A stretch of DNA of 64,000 bases from Mycolicibacterium vaccae NBRC 14118 = CIP 105934 (GTDB lineage Bacteria; Actinomycetota; Actinomycetes; Mycobacteriales; Mycobacteriaceae). The notes under the pieces were generated by a model that was given only the letters and a program-made list of their open reading frames with translations, made no database searches and had not been told where the DNA came from. How positions within the stretch are numbered: position 1 is the stretch's first letter; each line of letters opens with the position of its first letter. Positions 43,804 to 52,334 of the stretch are shown piece by piece. Made by a program: the position numbers and the translations under genes. The DNA lies in contig NZ_BCRS01000004.1 of assembly GCF_001552715.1 (NCBI RefSeq), forward strand, positions 19,113 to 83,112, in the 5' to 3' direction.

Positions 43804-43972
43804 CGTGCCTTCTCGCGCCGGACCCGATGGAGTGGGTCGCCCCGAGGAATGCGTCGCTCACCACCACAGATGGTCGACGAGTGGACATCGCCAAAACCAG
43901 TTCGTAACCTGTCCCACGCGTAGCAATTCGGGCCAGGATCGGTCCTCACAGCGAAGGATCGTGACAATCCGT

Positions 43973-45046
43973 ATGACCCCGGTACGCCACTCACTACGGC
44001 GAACGGTGTGCGGTGCTGCGGCCGCGGTCCTGGTGTTGGCCACATCGGTGGGCGCGGTGCACGCGGATCCCGCGGCCGACGCCCTGGCCAGGCTCAACGA
44101 GTTGTCCGGTCAGGCACTGCAGACCCGCGAGGCCGTCACGAACGCCCAACGCGACGTCGACGCCGGACTGGCTGCCCAGACCGCGGCCGAGGACCGCCAC
44201 CGCGCCGACATGGAGGCCGTCGCAGTCGCGAACGCCCAGCTTGTGCCCTATCAGGCGGCGGTCGACCGGGTCGCGGCGATGGCTTACACGAGCGGCCGGG
44301 ACGGCAACGCGGCGGCGGTGCTGACCGCGGCCTCGCCGCAACAGCTGCTCGACAGGTTGTCGCTGCAGCGGGTGATCGCCGCGACGACGGCCGAACAGAT
44401 GACGGCATTTCGAGCAACGCGTGAGCGTGCGGCCGCCGCCGCCCAGGATTCGGAGAGATCGGCCGCCGACGCCCGCGCCGCGGCCGAGCACGCGGCCGCA
44501 GTGCGCGCGGAGTTGCAGGCCAAATTGAGCGAGCTGCTGCGTCAGATCGCCGCCGCCGAGGCGCAGTATGCGGCGCTGACACCCCAGCAGCAGGCGATCG
44601 TCAACAGCGCTCCTCCGCCGCCGGCCGCGATGCCCGGCATGCCTCCCGGCGACGTCGCGCCGCCCCCGGCGGCTGCCGTCCCGGACTCCCCGGAGGCGTT
44701 GCCGATGGGTGTCGCGCGAGAGGTCGGTCTGCAGCCCAACGCCATCCTGGCCGCCAGGGCCGTCAGCCAGCAGTTCCCACAGATCGCCAACATCGGCGGC
44801 GTCCGCCCGGACTCGAAGCCGTGGCATCCGAGCGGACTGGCGATCGACATCATGATCCCGAACCACAACAGCCCCGAGGGCATCGCGCTCGGCGATCAGA
44901 TCATGGCGTACGCGCTGGCCAATGCGGGCCGATTCGGGCTACAGGACGTGATCTGGCGCGGCACCTATTACACGCCGGCCGGCCCGCAGGCGTCGGGATA
45001 CGGCCACTTCGACCACGTGCACATCACCGTGTTGCCGCGCCGCTAG
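43973..45046 (+). CDS. Secreted coiled-coil cell-envelope protein
   Basis: A 357-residue exported protein. A signal peptide (about 1-31, cut near AVHADP) is followed by a long Ala-rich coiled coil (about 35-205) resembling the N-terminal part of RipA/FtsX-EnvC-type activators. A Pro-rich linker follows, then a conserved 100-residue domain (VRPDSKPWHPSGLAIDIMIPNH and GYGHFDHVHITVLP) like the peptidase-fold C-terminal domain found in mycobacterial envelope proteins. It may control peptidoglycan hydrolysis. An in-frame GTG at 43961 is an alternative start. Confidence 0.8.
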   Translation: MTPVRHSLRRTVCGAAAAVLVLATSVGAVHADPAADALARLNELSGQALQTREAVTNAQRDVDAGLAAQTAAEDRHRADMEAVAVANAQLVPYQAAVDRVAAMAYTSGRDGNAAAVLTAASPQQLLDRLSLQRVIAATTAEQMTAFRATRERAAAAAQDSERSAADARAAAEHAAAVRAELQAKLSELLRQIAAAEAQYAALTPQQQAIVNSAPPPPAAMPGMPPGDVAPPPAAAVPDSPEALPMGVAREVGLQPNAILAARAVSQQFPQIANIGGVRPDSKPWHPSGLAIDIMIPNHNSPEGIALGDQIMAYALANAGRFGLQDVIWRGTYYTPAGPQASGYGHFDHVHITVLPRR

Positions 45047-45075
45047 GACTCTGGGAGCGTCATCGGAGGTGATGG

Positions 45076-45849
45076 TCACGGGATCAGGACCTCCACATCC
45101 TGCTTCAGCAGGTGATCACGCCAATCTGCGTCGAGTTCGTTGGTGATGAGCACGTCGATGTCCGACCAGCCGGTTGAACCCGCGAGCGCGCGCTGACCGA
45201 TCTTCGATGCATCCGCGAGGACCACCACGCGTCGGCCTTGCCTCGCCATCGCCACGGCGATCTCGGCGTCGAGCAGGCTGTTGAACCGTACGCCGAGTTC
45301 GAAATCGATTCCGTCGCAGCCGATGAAGGTCGTGTCGACGGTCAGTTGCGATATCGCCGAGGTGGCCAGCGGCCCGCTGGTACCGAAGGACGAAGCACGC
45401 AGGGCACCGCCGATGACGATGACTTCGATCTGGGCTGCGCTCGCCAGACGCTCGCCGAGATTCAACCCGGAGGTGGCCACCCACAGCGGCTTCTGCTGGG
45501 ACACGAGTTCCTCGGCGAGGGCCAGGGTCGAACTGCCGTCGTTGAGCAGTAGCGACGACCGTGGTTTCGCCAATTGTGCTGCCACCACGGCTATTTCACC
45601 CTTCTCGCGCGCGTTGCGGCGGCGCCGAAGCTCGAACGCCTCGTCGAGGGTGCTGGACGTCGTCGCGGGCGCGGCGCCACCTCGGACGCGTCGCAGCAGG
45701 CCACGCTTCTCCAGTTGGCCGAGGTCGCGGCGAATGGTGGGCATGCTGGCACCGGTGGCGCGCCGGATGTCGTCGATCGAGGCGAAGTGCTGACGAGACA
45801 GCAACTCGAGCAGCAATGAGTGACGCTCCTCGGCATGTAGGTCAGGCAC
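45076..45849 (-). CDS. DeoR/GlpR-family repressor of the kinase-EutH operon
   Basis: A 257-residue DeoR protein. The winged helix is ASIDDIRRATGASMPTIRRDLGQLEKRGLLRRVRGG (23-58 region), followed by the sensor domain with LLLNDGSSTLALA in place of the usual D-x-GTT loop, and VVVLADASKIG. It is divergent from the kinase/flavoprotein/EutH operon across a 100-base gap and is the probable repressor, with a phosphorylated polyol as the likely effector. Confidence 0.92.
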   Translation of the reverse strand: MPDLHAEERHSLLLELLSRQHFASIDDIRRATGASMPTIRRDLGQLEKRGLLRRVRGGAAPATTSSTLDEAFELRRRRNAREKGEIAVVAAQLAKPRSSLLLNDGSSTLALAEELVSQQKPLWVATSGLNLGERLASAAQIEVIVIGGALRASSFGTSGPLATSAISQLTVDTTFIGCDGIDFELGVRFNSLLDAEIAVAMARQGRRVVVLADASKIGQRALAGSTGWSDIDVLITNELDADWRDHLLKQDVEVLIP

Positions 45850-45864
45850 CCATACACTCTAACT

Positions 45865-45881
45865 TCGATCAATATCGATCA
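45865..45881. promoter_or_regulatory. TCGATCA direct repeats between DeoR gene and operon
   Basis: TCGATCA occurs at 45865-45871 and 45875-45881, exactly one helical turn apart, between the divergent starts at 45849 and 45950. DeoR-family repressors often bind short direct repeats, so this is a likely operator. Confidence 0.55.
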
Positions 45882-45949
45882 TTCTATTGCAGACGGTGAT
45901 CGGTTGTGATCTGATTCGCAGGATTGTTGGCTGAGGAGAGGATGGTCGC

Positions 45950-47542
45950 GTGGCGGCGCACTCGACAACCGGGGATGGGGCGGTACCGCCCTTGACGCGG
46001 CGGGGTCCGGTGACCCGGGTGTGGGCCGGCATTGATCAGGGCACCACCAGTACCCGTACCAACCTCTATGACGACGCCGGTAACTGCGTGGCGACGGCGC
46101 GCAAACGGTCGCATACCGCGCACCCCCTCCCGGGCTGGGATGAGCAGGATGGCGACGCGCTGGTCAACGCCATCGAGGAGACGGTGCGCGAAGCCGTCGC
46201 GTCGGTGCCGGGTGCGGAACTGGCCGGAATAGGGCTGGCCAACCAGGGCGAGTCCGTCATCGCGTTCAACCGACTGACCGGGGCGCCACTGTCCAAGGCG
46301 ATCCTCTGGTCGGACCGGCGTGCCGGAACCATCGTCGACCGGGTTGCCGACACGCCCGCAGCGGCGGGTGTCGAGGAGGTCACCGGCCTGCGGCTGGATC
46401 CGTACTACTCGGCGGCGCGCATCGCGTGGGCGCTGCTGAATCTGCCCGAGGTAGCAGCCGCGGCAGCCGACGGCACACTGGCCATCGGCACGCTCGACAC
46501 GTTCTTCATCCATCGTCTTGCCTACGGCGCGTATGTGACCGACCCGTCGACGGGTAGCCGGACACAGCTGATGGCGTTGGACGACCTGCGGTTCGATCCG
46601 GAATGTGCGGCGGCCTTCGGTATCGACGCCGCTCTGCTGCCGGAGATCGTGGACACCGTCTTCACCGAACCGCTGCCCACCATCCTGGGCGCGCCGCTGT
46701 ACGCCAGCGCGACCGATCAACTGGCCGCGTTGGCCGCGCTGGGTGCCATCTCGCCCGGCGACACCAAGATGACCTACGGGACAGGGTGTTTCATCGACAC
46801 CAACGTCGGTGCCCAGCCCTGCCGGCCGGGCCATGGCCTGATGCCGACCTACGCATGGACCATCCCCGGCGAACCCAAGGCGTGGGCGATCGAAGGAGGC
46901 GTCTTCAGCGCGGGCACCGCCGTCGACTGGTTCGTCGGGTTGGGATTGGCTGAAAATGCCTCTCACGTCGCCACATTGGCCGCGTCCTGTAGCGCGGCAG
47001 AAGACTTCGAGCTACGGATGCAGCATCCGGTGTTCCTGCCGAGTTTCACCGGCATCGGAGCCCCGTGGTGGCGTTCTGACGCGGCGGGCGTGCTGGCCGG
47101 TCTACGAGCGTCCTCGGATCGCCAGGACCTGGCGTTCGCAGTCCTCGACGGGATCGCCCAGCGGGTGGCTGACGTCGTCGACGCGGTGGACGCCGAACTC
47201 GGCATGCCTGCCACCTTGCGTGCAGACGGTGGCCTCAGCGTCAATCGCACGCTCATGCAACGGCAGGCCGACCTGTGCGGAAGGCCCATCGCCATCGCCG
47301 ACCATCACGACAACACGGCCGCCGGTGCTGCGGGGCTGGCTGCGATCGGCGCAGGTGAACTGGACCTCGGCGGCCTCGCGACGCGGGCTCGATTCAGCTG
47401 CACCATGGAGCCGACGCTGCCGGAGGAACAGCGTGTGCCCGAACGCGCACGATGGCGTGCATTCGTCGAGGCATCAACATCTCTGGATCCTCCCGCACTG
47501 ACCGAAGTCGCACGCCGACGCACCGAAGAACGGAACCGATGA
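45950..47542 (+). CDS. Glycerol-kinase-like FGGY kinase with altered substrate pocket
   Basis: A 530-residue FGGY kinase aligned along its length with E. coli GlpK: IDQGTTSTR (phosphate loop), ILWSDRRA, LDPYYSAARIAW, YGTGCFIDTN, FTGIGAPWW and ADGGLSVNRTLMQ. Pocket residues equivalent to GlpK Glu84, Trp103, Tyr135 and Asp245 are kept, but Arg83, which contacts glycerol in the NQRE motif, is replaced by Gly (ANQGESV). I infer phosphorylation of a different or larger polyol. The GTG at 45950 gives 20 residues before the first strand; GTG 46010 is an alternative. The stop overlaps the next start (ATGA). Confidence 0.85.
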   Translation: MAAHSTTGDGAVPPLTRRGPVTRVWAGIDQGTTSTRTNLYDDAGNCVATARKRSHTAHPLPGWDEQDGDALVNAIEETVREAVASVPGAELAGIGLANQGESVIAFNRLTGAPLSKAILWSDRRAGTIVDRVADTPAAAGVEEVTGLRLDPYYSAARIAWALLNLPEVAAAAADGTLAIGTLDTFFIHRLAYGAYVTDPSTGSRTQLMALDDLRFDPECAAAFGIDAALLPEIVDTVFTEPLPTILGAPLYASATDQLAALAALGAISPGDTKMTYGTGCFIDTNVGAQPCRPGHGLMPTYAWTIPGEPKAWAIEGGVFSAGTAVDWFVGLGLAENASHVATLAASCSAAEDFELRMQHPVFLPSFTGIGAPWWRSDAAGVLAGLRASSDRQDLAFAVLDGIAQRVADVVDAVDAELGMPATLRADGGLSVNRTLMQRQADLCGRPIAIADHHDNTAAGAAGLAAIGAGELDLGGLATRARFSCTMEPTLPEEQRVPERARWRAFVEASTSLDPPALTEVARRRTEERNR

Positions 47543-48993
47543 GTAGTCAGCACTATGACATCGCGATCGTCGGCGGCGGCGTCATCGGTGCCGCGATCGC
47601 CGCCGAACTGTCGCGCTACGCGGTGAAGGTGGTGTGGTTCGAGGCGGCCCACGATGTCTGCGAGGGTGCCAGCAAGGCCAACTCCGCCATCGCGTGCAGC
47701 GGCTATGACCTTCCGGCGGGAAGTCTGGAATCCGACCTCATCCTGGAGACCAGTCCCCAGTGGGAAACCATCTGCCGGGATCTCGATGTACCCTTTCGCC
47801 GAATCGGAGCCCTGTCCCTGGGTTTCGACGACAGTGACGGCTCCTCGCTGCGGAATCTGGCGGCGCAGGCGACCGATGCCGGCGTGGAGGTCGAACTGAT
47901 CTCGGGGTCGGCGTTGCGCAGGGCGGCGCAGACAGCGGCCCCCACCGCGGTTGAGGCACTGCATGTCCCGGCCGAAGGCATCATCGACCCGATCCGGCTG
48001 ACCATCGGTTTCGCCAAACTCGCGGTGCTCAACGGTGTGGAATTGCGCCGATCGACACCGGTGACCGGTTTCTGGCACAACGCCGCGGGCGCGATCAGCC
48101 ACGTGGTCACCCCCGCGGGGGCGGTCTCGGTCGGCGCCGTGGTCAACGCGGCCGGGGTCAACGCAGATCACATCACCGATGCTGCGGCCGCCGAACCGAT
48201 CACAATGTGGCCCCGCAAAGGACAATTCCTCCTCGTCGACCGTGCCGTCGGCCACCTGGTACCCAAGATCATGTGCACCGCGCCCACCCCGCACACCCGC
48301 GGCATCTACGCGGTTCCCACCACCAACCGCACGGTATTGATCGGGCCGACCGCTGTCGACGGACAGGACCGCGCCGACAGAACGACTGACGAGGCGACGG
48401 TGGAAAAGGTGTGGGCCAGCGCCCGACGCCTGCTGCCCGAGGGGATCGACCGGGGTTACGTCACCAAGGCATTCGCGGGTCTGCGACCGGCGAGCGATCA
48501 CACCTATCGACTGGAGGTGTCACCCAAGGTGCCGAACCTGGTGCACGCCGCAGGAATCCGCTCGACTGGTGTGTCCTCGTCCCCGGCCGTCGCGCGGCAC
48601 ATCGCAGGCCTCATCGACAGCGGAATACTGGGGTTGAAGCCGAAAACCGGAGTACGCCAGTCAGTTCCGTTCATTGCCCGCTTGGCGGAGAGCGCCACGG
48701 ACAGCGCAGCGGTCGACTTCGCGTGCCGGCCCGGTGCGCCGCCGGACCAGCGGCCCATGGTGGTCTGCGCGTGCGAGCACGTGACGGCGGCTGAGATCGC
48801 CGCCGAATGCCGCGGTCCCGTCCCGGCCACTTCGCTCGACGCGGTGCGCAAGCGGACCCGGGCGACCGCCGGGCGGTGCCAGGGCGCCTACTGCTCGGTG
48901 GGTGTGAGCTTCATACTCTCCGCGGCCACAGGGCAGCGACCCGGCGAGATCTGCCAGGGCGAACCCGGATCGCAGTGGGACAGCAACTCATGA
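47539..48993 (+). CDS. GlpA-like FAD dehydrogenase with C-terminal BFD [2Fe-2S] domain
   Basis: A 484-residue DAO-fold flavoprotein. Residues 7-35 hold the FAD motif VGGGVIGAAIAAELS ending in WFE, and the middle follows anaerobic glycerol-3-phosphate dehydrogenase GlpA. The C-terminal bacterioferritin-associated-ferredoxin-like domain has C410-x-C412 and C447-x4-C452, which bind a [2Fe-2S] cluster. It should oxidise the phosphorylated polyol made by the kinase and pass electrons to the next flavoprotein. It overlaps both neighbours by 4 bases, showing tight coupling. Confidence 0.87.
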   Translation: MSSQHYDIAIVGGGVIGAAIAAELSRYAVKVVWFEAAHDVCEGASKANSAIACSGYDLPAGSLESDLILETSPQWETICRDLDVPFRRIGALSLGFDDSDGSSLRNLAAQATDAGVEVELISGSALRRAAQTAAPTAVEALHVPAEGIIDPIRLTIGFAKLAVLNGVELRRSTPVTGFWHNAAGAISHVVTPAGAVSVGAVVNAAGVNADHITDAAAAEPITMWPRKGQFLLVDRAVGHLVPKIMCTAPTPHTRGIYAVPTTNRTVLIGPTAVDGQDRADRTTDEATVEKVWASARRLLPEGIDRGYVTKAFAGLRPASDHTYRLEVSPKVPNLVHAAGIRSTGVSSSPAVARHIAGLIDSGILGLKPKTGVRQSVPFIARLAESATDSAAVDFACRPGAPPDQRPMVVCACEHVTAAEIAAECRGPVPATSLDAVRKRTRATAGRCQGAYCSVGVSFILSAATGQRPGEICQGEPGSQWDSNS

Positions 48994-49844
48994 CCGCCAC
49001 CGCGCACATCGTTGTCGCCGGATCCGGGCTGCTCGGCCTGCACGCCGCCATCGCGCTGCGCCCTGCTGCGGATGTCACAGTGTACGAACGTCTTCCCGTT
49101 CCCGGTGGGGAACAGTGGGAGCATCCCGAACACGCCCGGTTGGTCCGGCGTGCCCACAGCAGCGGAGTCCGGTTCGCGGCAGGCACGCAGGTGATCCGCT
49201 GGGAGGGCGACAGAGTGTTGGCCATCGGCGAACACGGTGGCCTCACCGCTGCCGACGCACTCGTCGTGGCCACCGGGCACCGGCCCGCGAACCGTAGCGA
49301 GTTGCGGATCGACGGGGACCGGTGCGCGGGCGTCGTCCCGGCCACGCTGGCTTTGCACCTGCTGGCACAAGGCGTCCACCTGGGTTCAGAGGTCGTCATC
49401 ACCGGCGACTCACACTGGGCCGAAGAGTGCATCGCGGCAATGACCACCGGCGCGCGCCCCGCGGCATCGATCCACTGGCTCGGTCGACAAGGCCCGGCGC
49501 CACATCCCGCGGTCACAACCAGACCGGATCTGCGGGTGACCGGCGCGCACGGCATGCCCCGTATCCGCGGCGTCAGCGTGGAGGGTACGGCCGGCCGATC
49601 CGGGTCAGGCGTCGAGCACCTCGTGTGCGACTGCCTGATCCTGGCCGGACCGGCGATCCCGTACCGCAACATCGACGGTGCCGTCCTCGACGGCGACACC
49701 GCGGTGTTCGCCCAGCGCTCGGGGCAGGAGTTCAAGACCGCCGACCAGATCGGTGCTGCCGCAGCCCGGATGGCGATCGAGCGTGCCAAAGCGCCACAGC
49801 ACCAACATGTCCCGACGCTGCCCAGGATTGGATCACCGCGATGA
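48990..49844 (+). CDS. FAD/NAD(P)-binding electron-transfer flavoprotein
   Basis: A 284-residue pyridine-nucleotide-disulfide-oxidoreductase-like protein. IVVAGSGLLGLHAAIAL (7-23) is the first dinucleotide fold, ALVVATGHRPAN marks the FAD domain, and EVVITGDSHWAEE looks like the NAD(P) fold. No redox Cys pair is present. In other bacteria GlpA-like proteins with a BFD tail are encoded next to such a flavoprotein and a DUF1667 protein; together they form a membrane-associated or NAD(P)-linked dehydrogenase. Here a 75-residue protein takes the third place. Confidence 0.8.
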   Translation: MTATAHIVVAGSGLLGLHAAIALRPAADVTVYERLPVPGGEQWEHPEHARLVRRAHSSGVRFAAGTQVIRWEGDRVLAIGEHGGLTAADALVVATGHRPANRSELRIDGDRCAGVVPATLALHLLAQGVHLGSEVVITGDSHWAEECIAAMTTGARPAASIHWLGRQGPAPHPAVTTRPDLRVTGAHGMPRIRGVSVEGTAGRSGSGVEHLVCDCLILAGPAIPYRNIDGAVLDGDTAVFAQRSGQEFKTADQIGAAAARMAIERAKAPQHQHVPTLPRIGSPR

Positions 49845-50068
49845 AAGTAACATCTCCGGTCGGAGAGTTCCCCTACACATTCGAACGGGTCCGAGTGCAG
49901 GGCACGCGGATCGTGGCCGAGGGGCGGATGGGGACGTGGCCCGCGCGGATCGAGGCCGGGGCGGACGACATACCGAAGCAATTGTGGATAGCCGCCGCGG
50001 TCGTCACCGGCGTCGCGCTCTCCCTGCGCGTCGGCCGAAGGCGAAGTCGCCTGCGCAGCAAGACCTGA
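49841..50068 (+). CDS. 75-residue single-pass membrane protein of the operon
   Basis: The start overlaps the flavoprotein stop by 4 bases (ATGA), so it is certainly translated in series. A soluble N-terminal part (PVGEFPYTFERVRVQGTRIV ... GTWPARIEAGADD) is followed by one helix (LWIAAAVVTGVALSLRV) and a strongly basic cytoplasmic end (RRRSRLRSK). I do not recognise the family. It may anchor the two flavoproteins to the membrane, as GlpC does in the E. coli GlpABC complex, but it has no Cys for iron-sulfur clusters. Confidence 0.75.
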   Translation: MKVTSPVGEFPYTFERVRVQGTRIVAEGRMGTWPARIEAGADDIPKQLWIAAAVVTGVALSLRVGRRRSRLRSKT

Positions 50069-50151
50069 CGTCCACCCACCACAACACCTCACGCCACCTG
50101 ACGGCGCGCGGTCCCGCGGCGCTGCTTGCATGATCGAAGGGAAACTCCACC

Positions 50152-51420
50152 ATGGCCTTGCTGGGAAACATCGTCATCTATCTGATGATGGCGTTCGTCC
50201 TGATCGGCGCCTTCTCGTTGGCGTTCCGCGGCGACCGCGGGATCGGCCATGAGTTCAAGGAGGGCATCTACGCCCTCGGGCCGCTCTTCGTGCCCATTGC
50301 CGGCATCATGGCGGCCCTGCCGTATCTGTCGTGGTTCGTCGAACACGTCCTGGGCAAGGTCTACGAACCGTTCGGTGCGGATGCGGCCATGGCGGCCACC
50401 ACGCTGATCGCCAGCGACATGGGTGCCTACCAGCTGGCCGAAGTCACCGCCGACTCGACCGGTGCATGGATGACCGCCTCTGTCAACGGATTCCTGCTCG
50501 GTGCCACCATTTCGTTCATCATTCCGGTCGGGCTGGCGATCCTGGATGTGCGTGACCACAAGTATTTCGCCCTGGGCATCATGAGTGGAATTCTCACCGT
50601 GCCGCTCGGCGTCGTGGTCACGATGGGAATCCTGATCCTGACCGATTCCACGGTGCGTGACTCGGCGGTCACCGATGGCCCTTCGACCGCCACCCTCGAC
50701 GGCTTCGGTTTCGGCGACGTCCTGATCAACCTGCTCCCGGTTTTCCTTGTCACCATCGCGATCGCTGCCGGTCTGTACTTTGCGACCCGCGCCATGATCA
50801 CCGGCTTCATCTGGTTCGGCAAGGGACTCAACGCGGCCATTCTGGTGGTGCTGGCATTGTCCATCGTCGAGCACGTGACGGGCTTCTTCAGCGCACGGAT
50901 GGGCGCCTGGGGACTCGACCCGATCATCGCTGACGCCGACGATCAGATGCGGTCCCTGGAAGTGGCGGGCAACATCGCGATCGTCCTGGCCGGCGCGTTC
51001 CCGCTGGTGTACGCGATCCGGACTTACCTCGACAAGCCGCTGACAGCCGTGGGCACCCGCGCGGGCATCAGCACCGAGGGCACCGCGGGCCTGCTCGCCG
51101 CGACGACCAACATGCTGGCCGCTTTCCACCTCATCAAGCACATGCCGGCCAAGGACAAGGTGTTGGTGGTCGCTTTCGGCACCACCTGTAGCGCACTGAT
51201 CGGTGACCACTTGGCCTTCACGGCCAACTTCCAGCCGAACCTGATCGCACCGTTGATGATCGGCAAGATCGTCGCTGGTGTCACGGCGATGCTGTTGGCG
51301 TTGTGGATCGCGGTGCCGACGGCCACCCGGATCGAACGTGAACGGGCGGAGCTGGACTCGGTGGATCCGTCATCCGAGGACGACGACAGGGTGGACCCGG
51401 TGGCACCGAACCACGCGTGA
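50152..51420 (+). CDS. EutH-family permease
   Basis: A 422-residue membrane protein with about 10-11 helices, matching ethanolamine permease EutH in order: HEFKEGIYALGPLFVPIAG, YEPFGADAAMAATTLIASDMGAYQLA, FALGIMSGILTVPLG, LGAFP-like LAGAFPLVYAIRTYLDKPL and IGDHLAFTANFQ. EutH moves ethanolamine in eut operons. There is no ethanolamine ammonia-lyase, carboxysome-shell or aldehyde gene here; instead a kinase and GlpA-like genes precede it by 83 bases. I infer that it imports the polyol or amino alcohol used by this operon. The C-terminal tail is acidic. Confidence 0.88.
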   Translation: MALLGNIVIYLMMAFVLIGAFSLAFRGDRGIGHEFKEGIYALGPLFVPIAGIMAALPYLSWFVEHVLGKVYEPFGADAAMAATTLIASDMGAYQLAEVTADSTGAWMTASVNGFLLGATISFIIPVGLAILDVRDHKYFALGIMSGILTVPLGVVVTMGILILTDSTVRDSAVTDGPSTATLDGFGFGDVLINLLPVFLVTIAIAAGLYFATRAMITGFIWFGKGLNAAILVVLALSIVEHVTGFFSARMGAWGLDPIIADADDQMRSLEVAGNIAIVLAGAFPLVYAIRTYLDKPLTAVGTRAGISTEGTAGLLAATTNMLAAFHLIKHMPAKDKVLVVAFGTTCSALIGDHLAFTANFQPNLIAPLMIGKIVAGVTAMLLALWIAVPTATRIERERAELDSVDPSSEDDDRVDPVAPNHA

Positions 51421-51427
51421 CTGGACG

Positions 51428-52198
51428 TCAGGGGTGGAAGTTCCACTGGCCGCAATCCTGCGCCAGCACGTCGTTGACGTCGACGCGGATGCCGCCGACG
51501 ATCGGTCCCGGATTCGAGGCGGTGTCGATGATGCGCTGGTACAAAACGGCGCCGGGGTAGATCTGGCCGTTGGACCAGGAGCGGGTCTGCCAGGCCCAGA
51601 CACGGCCGGGCGTGCGTGACTTCCCGATGACACCGTCGGCCGCAGCCCACTGGCACGGTCTGATGCCCGCGTAGATCCCGGTGCGCTGCACGCCGATGAC
51701 CGAGTTGATGCCGCGGAACCAGGGGAGTGCGAGGTCGTTCCAGGTCTGGCGGTCGATGTCGTCGTCGACGCTGAAAAAGATCGGTGCGCTCTGGCCGCCA
51801 CCGGCGGCGGAGTGCAACGCCCAGCCGGTGCGGGCGTCGGCGACGCCGCCGGCGTACCCGCGGGTGAAGTCCGACGGTGCCGTTCCGCCAGGCTTGCCGT
51901 ACTGGTAGTTGCTGACGATCACCAGACCGGCCGCGGTCAGCGACCTCGCGTAGGGCAGCGTGATCGGTTTGGCGCCGAAGTTCGAGCCGGGCCGCGAGGT
52001 CGACACGTAGTTGATCACCCCGGCGTGGCCGGCGGCCCGGATGTCCTGTGCCGGGATCTGGCGCATGGCGAAGTCGATGAGTGTCGGAGCGGCGGCCGCT
52101 GCCGTAGGCGCCTGCCTGCCCGTTGCTGCCGCGCCGAGCCCGGCCAGTGCCGATACGGCGGCGGCATAGCGCAGTGCGTCACGCCGGGATACCTGCAC
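51428..52198 (-). CDS. Tat-exported DUF1906 glycoside-hydrolase-like protein
   Basis: A 256-residue protein. The N terminus SRRDALRYAAAVSALAGLG is a twin-arginine signal (RR at 5-6), followed by a TIM-barrel-like DUF1906 domain (IDFAMRQIPAQDIRAAGHAGVINYV, NYQYGKPGG, IFFSVDDDID, WAWQTRSWSNG). M. tuberculosis Rv2525c, a Tat substrate of this family that affects cell-wall properties, is the clear relative. Acidic VDDD resembles glycoside-hydrolase catalytic or metal sites. It is convergent with the EutH gene, 7 bases apart. Confidence 0.9.
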   Translation of the reverse strand: MQVSRRDALRYAAAVSALAGLGAAATGRQAPTAAAAAPTLIDFAMRQIPAQDIRAAGHAGVINYVSTSRPGSNFGAKPITLPYARSLTAAGLVIVSNYQYGKPGGTAPSDFTRGYAGGVADARTGWALHSAAGGGQSAPIFFSVDDDIDRQTWNDLALPWFRGINSVIGVQRTGIYAGIRPCQWAAADGVIGKSRTPGRVWAWQTRSWSNGQIYPGAVLYQRIIDTASNPGPIVGGIRVDVNDVLAQDCGQWNFHP

Positions 52199-52290
52199 GG
52201 CGCGATGTTAACAAAGTGACTGGCGTGAGCAGCGTGACGCGGCGGGCAATTCGGCGGTGTGGTCAAAATTCGTTGCCGCCGCCTCGGCCG

Positions 52291-52320
52291 GGATCGACGC
52301 GGGCAGGCCCGCGTCGATCC
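52291..52320 (-). terminator. Perfect hairpin terminator after gntP
   Basis: GGATCGACGCGGG (52291-52303) and its complement (52308-52320) form a perfect 13-bp stem with a 4-base loop, 15 bases beyond the gntP stop on the minus strand. Confidence 0.8.
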
Positions 52321-52334
52321 GCGACGGAGTGCCG

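Noticed and set aside
50152..51420. Part of an ethanolamine-utilisation (eut) microcompartment locus
   Set aside because: No EutBC lyase, shell proteins or aldehyde dehydrogenase genes are nearby; neighbours are kinase and GlpA-like genes.
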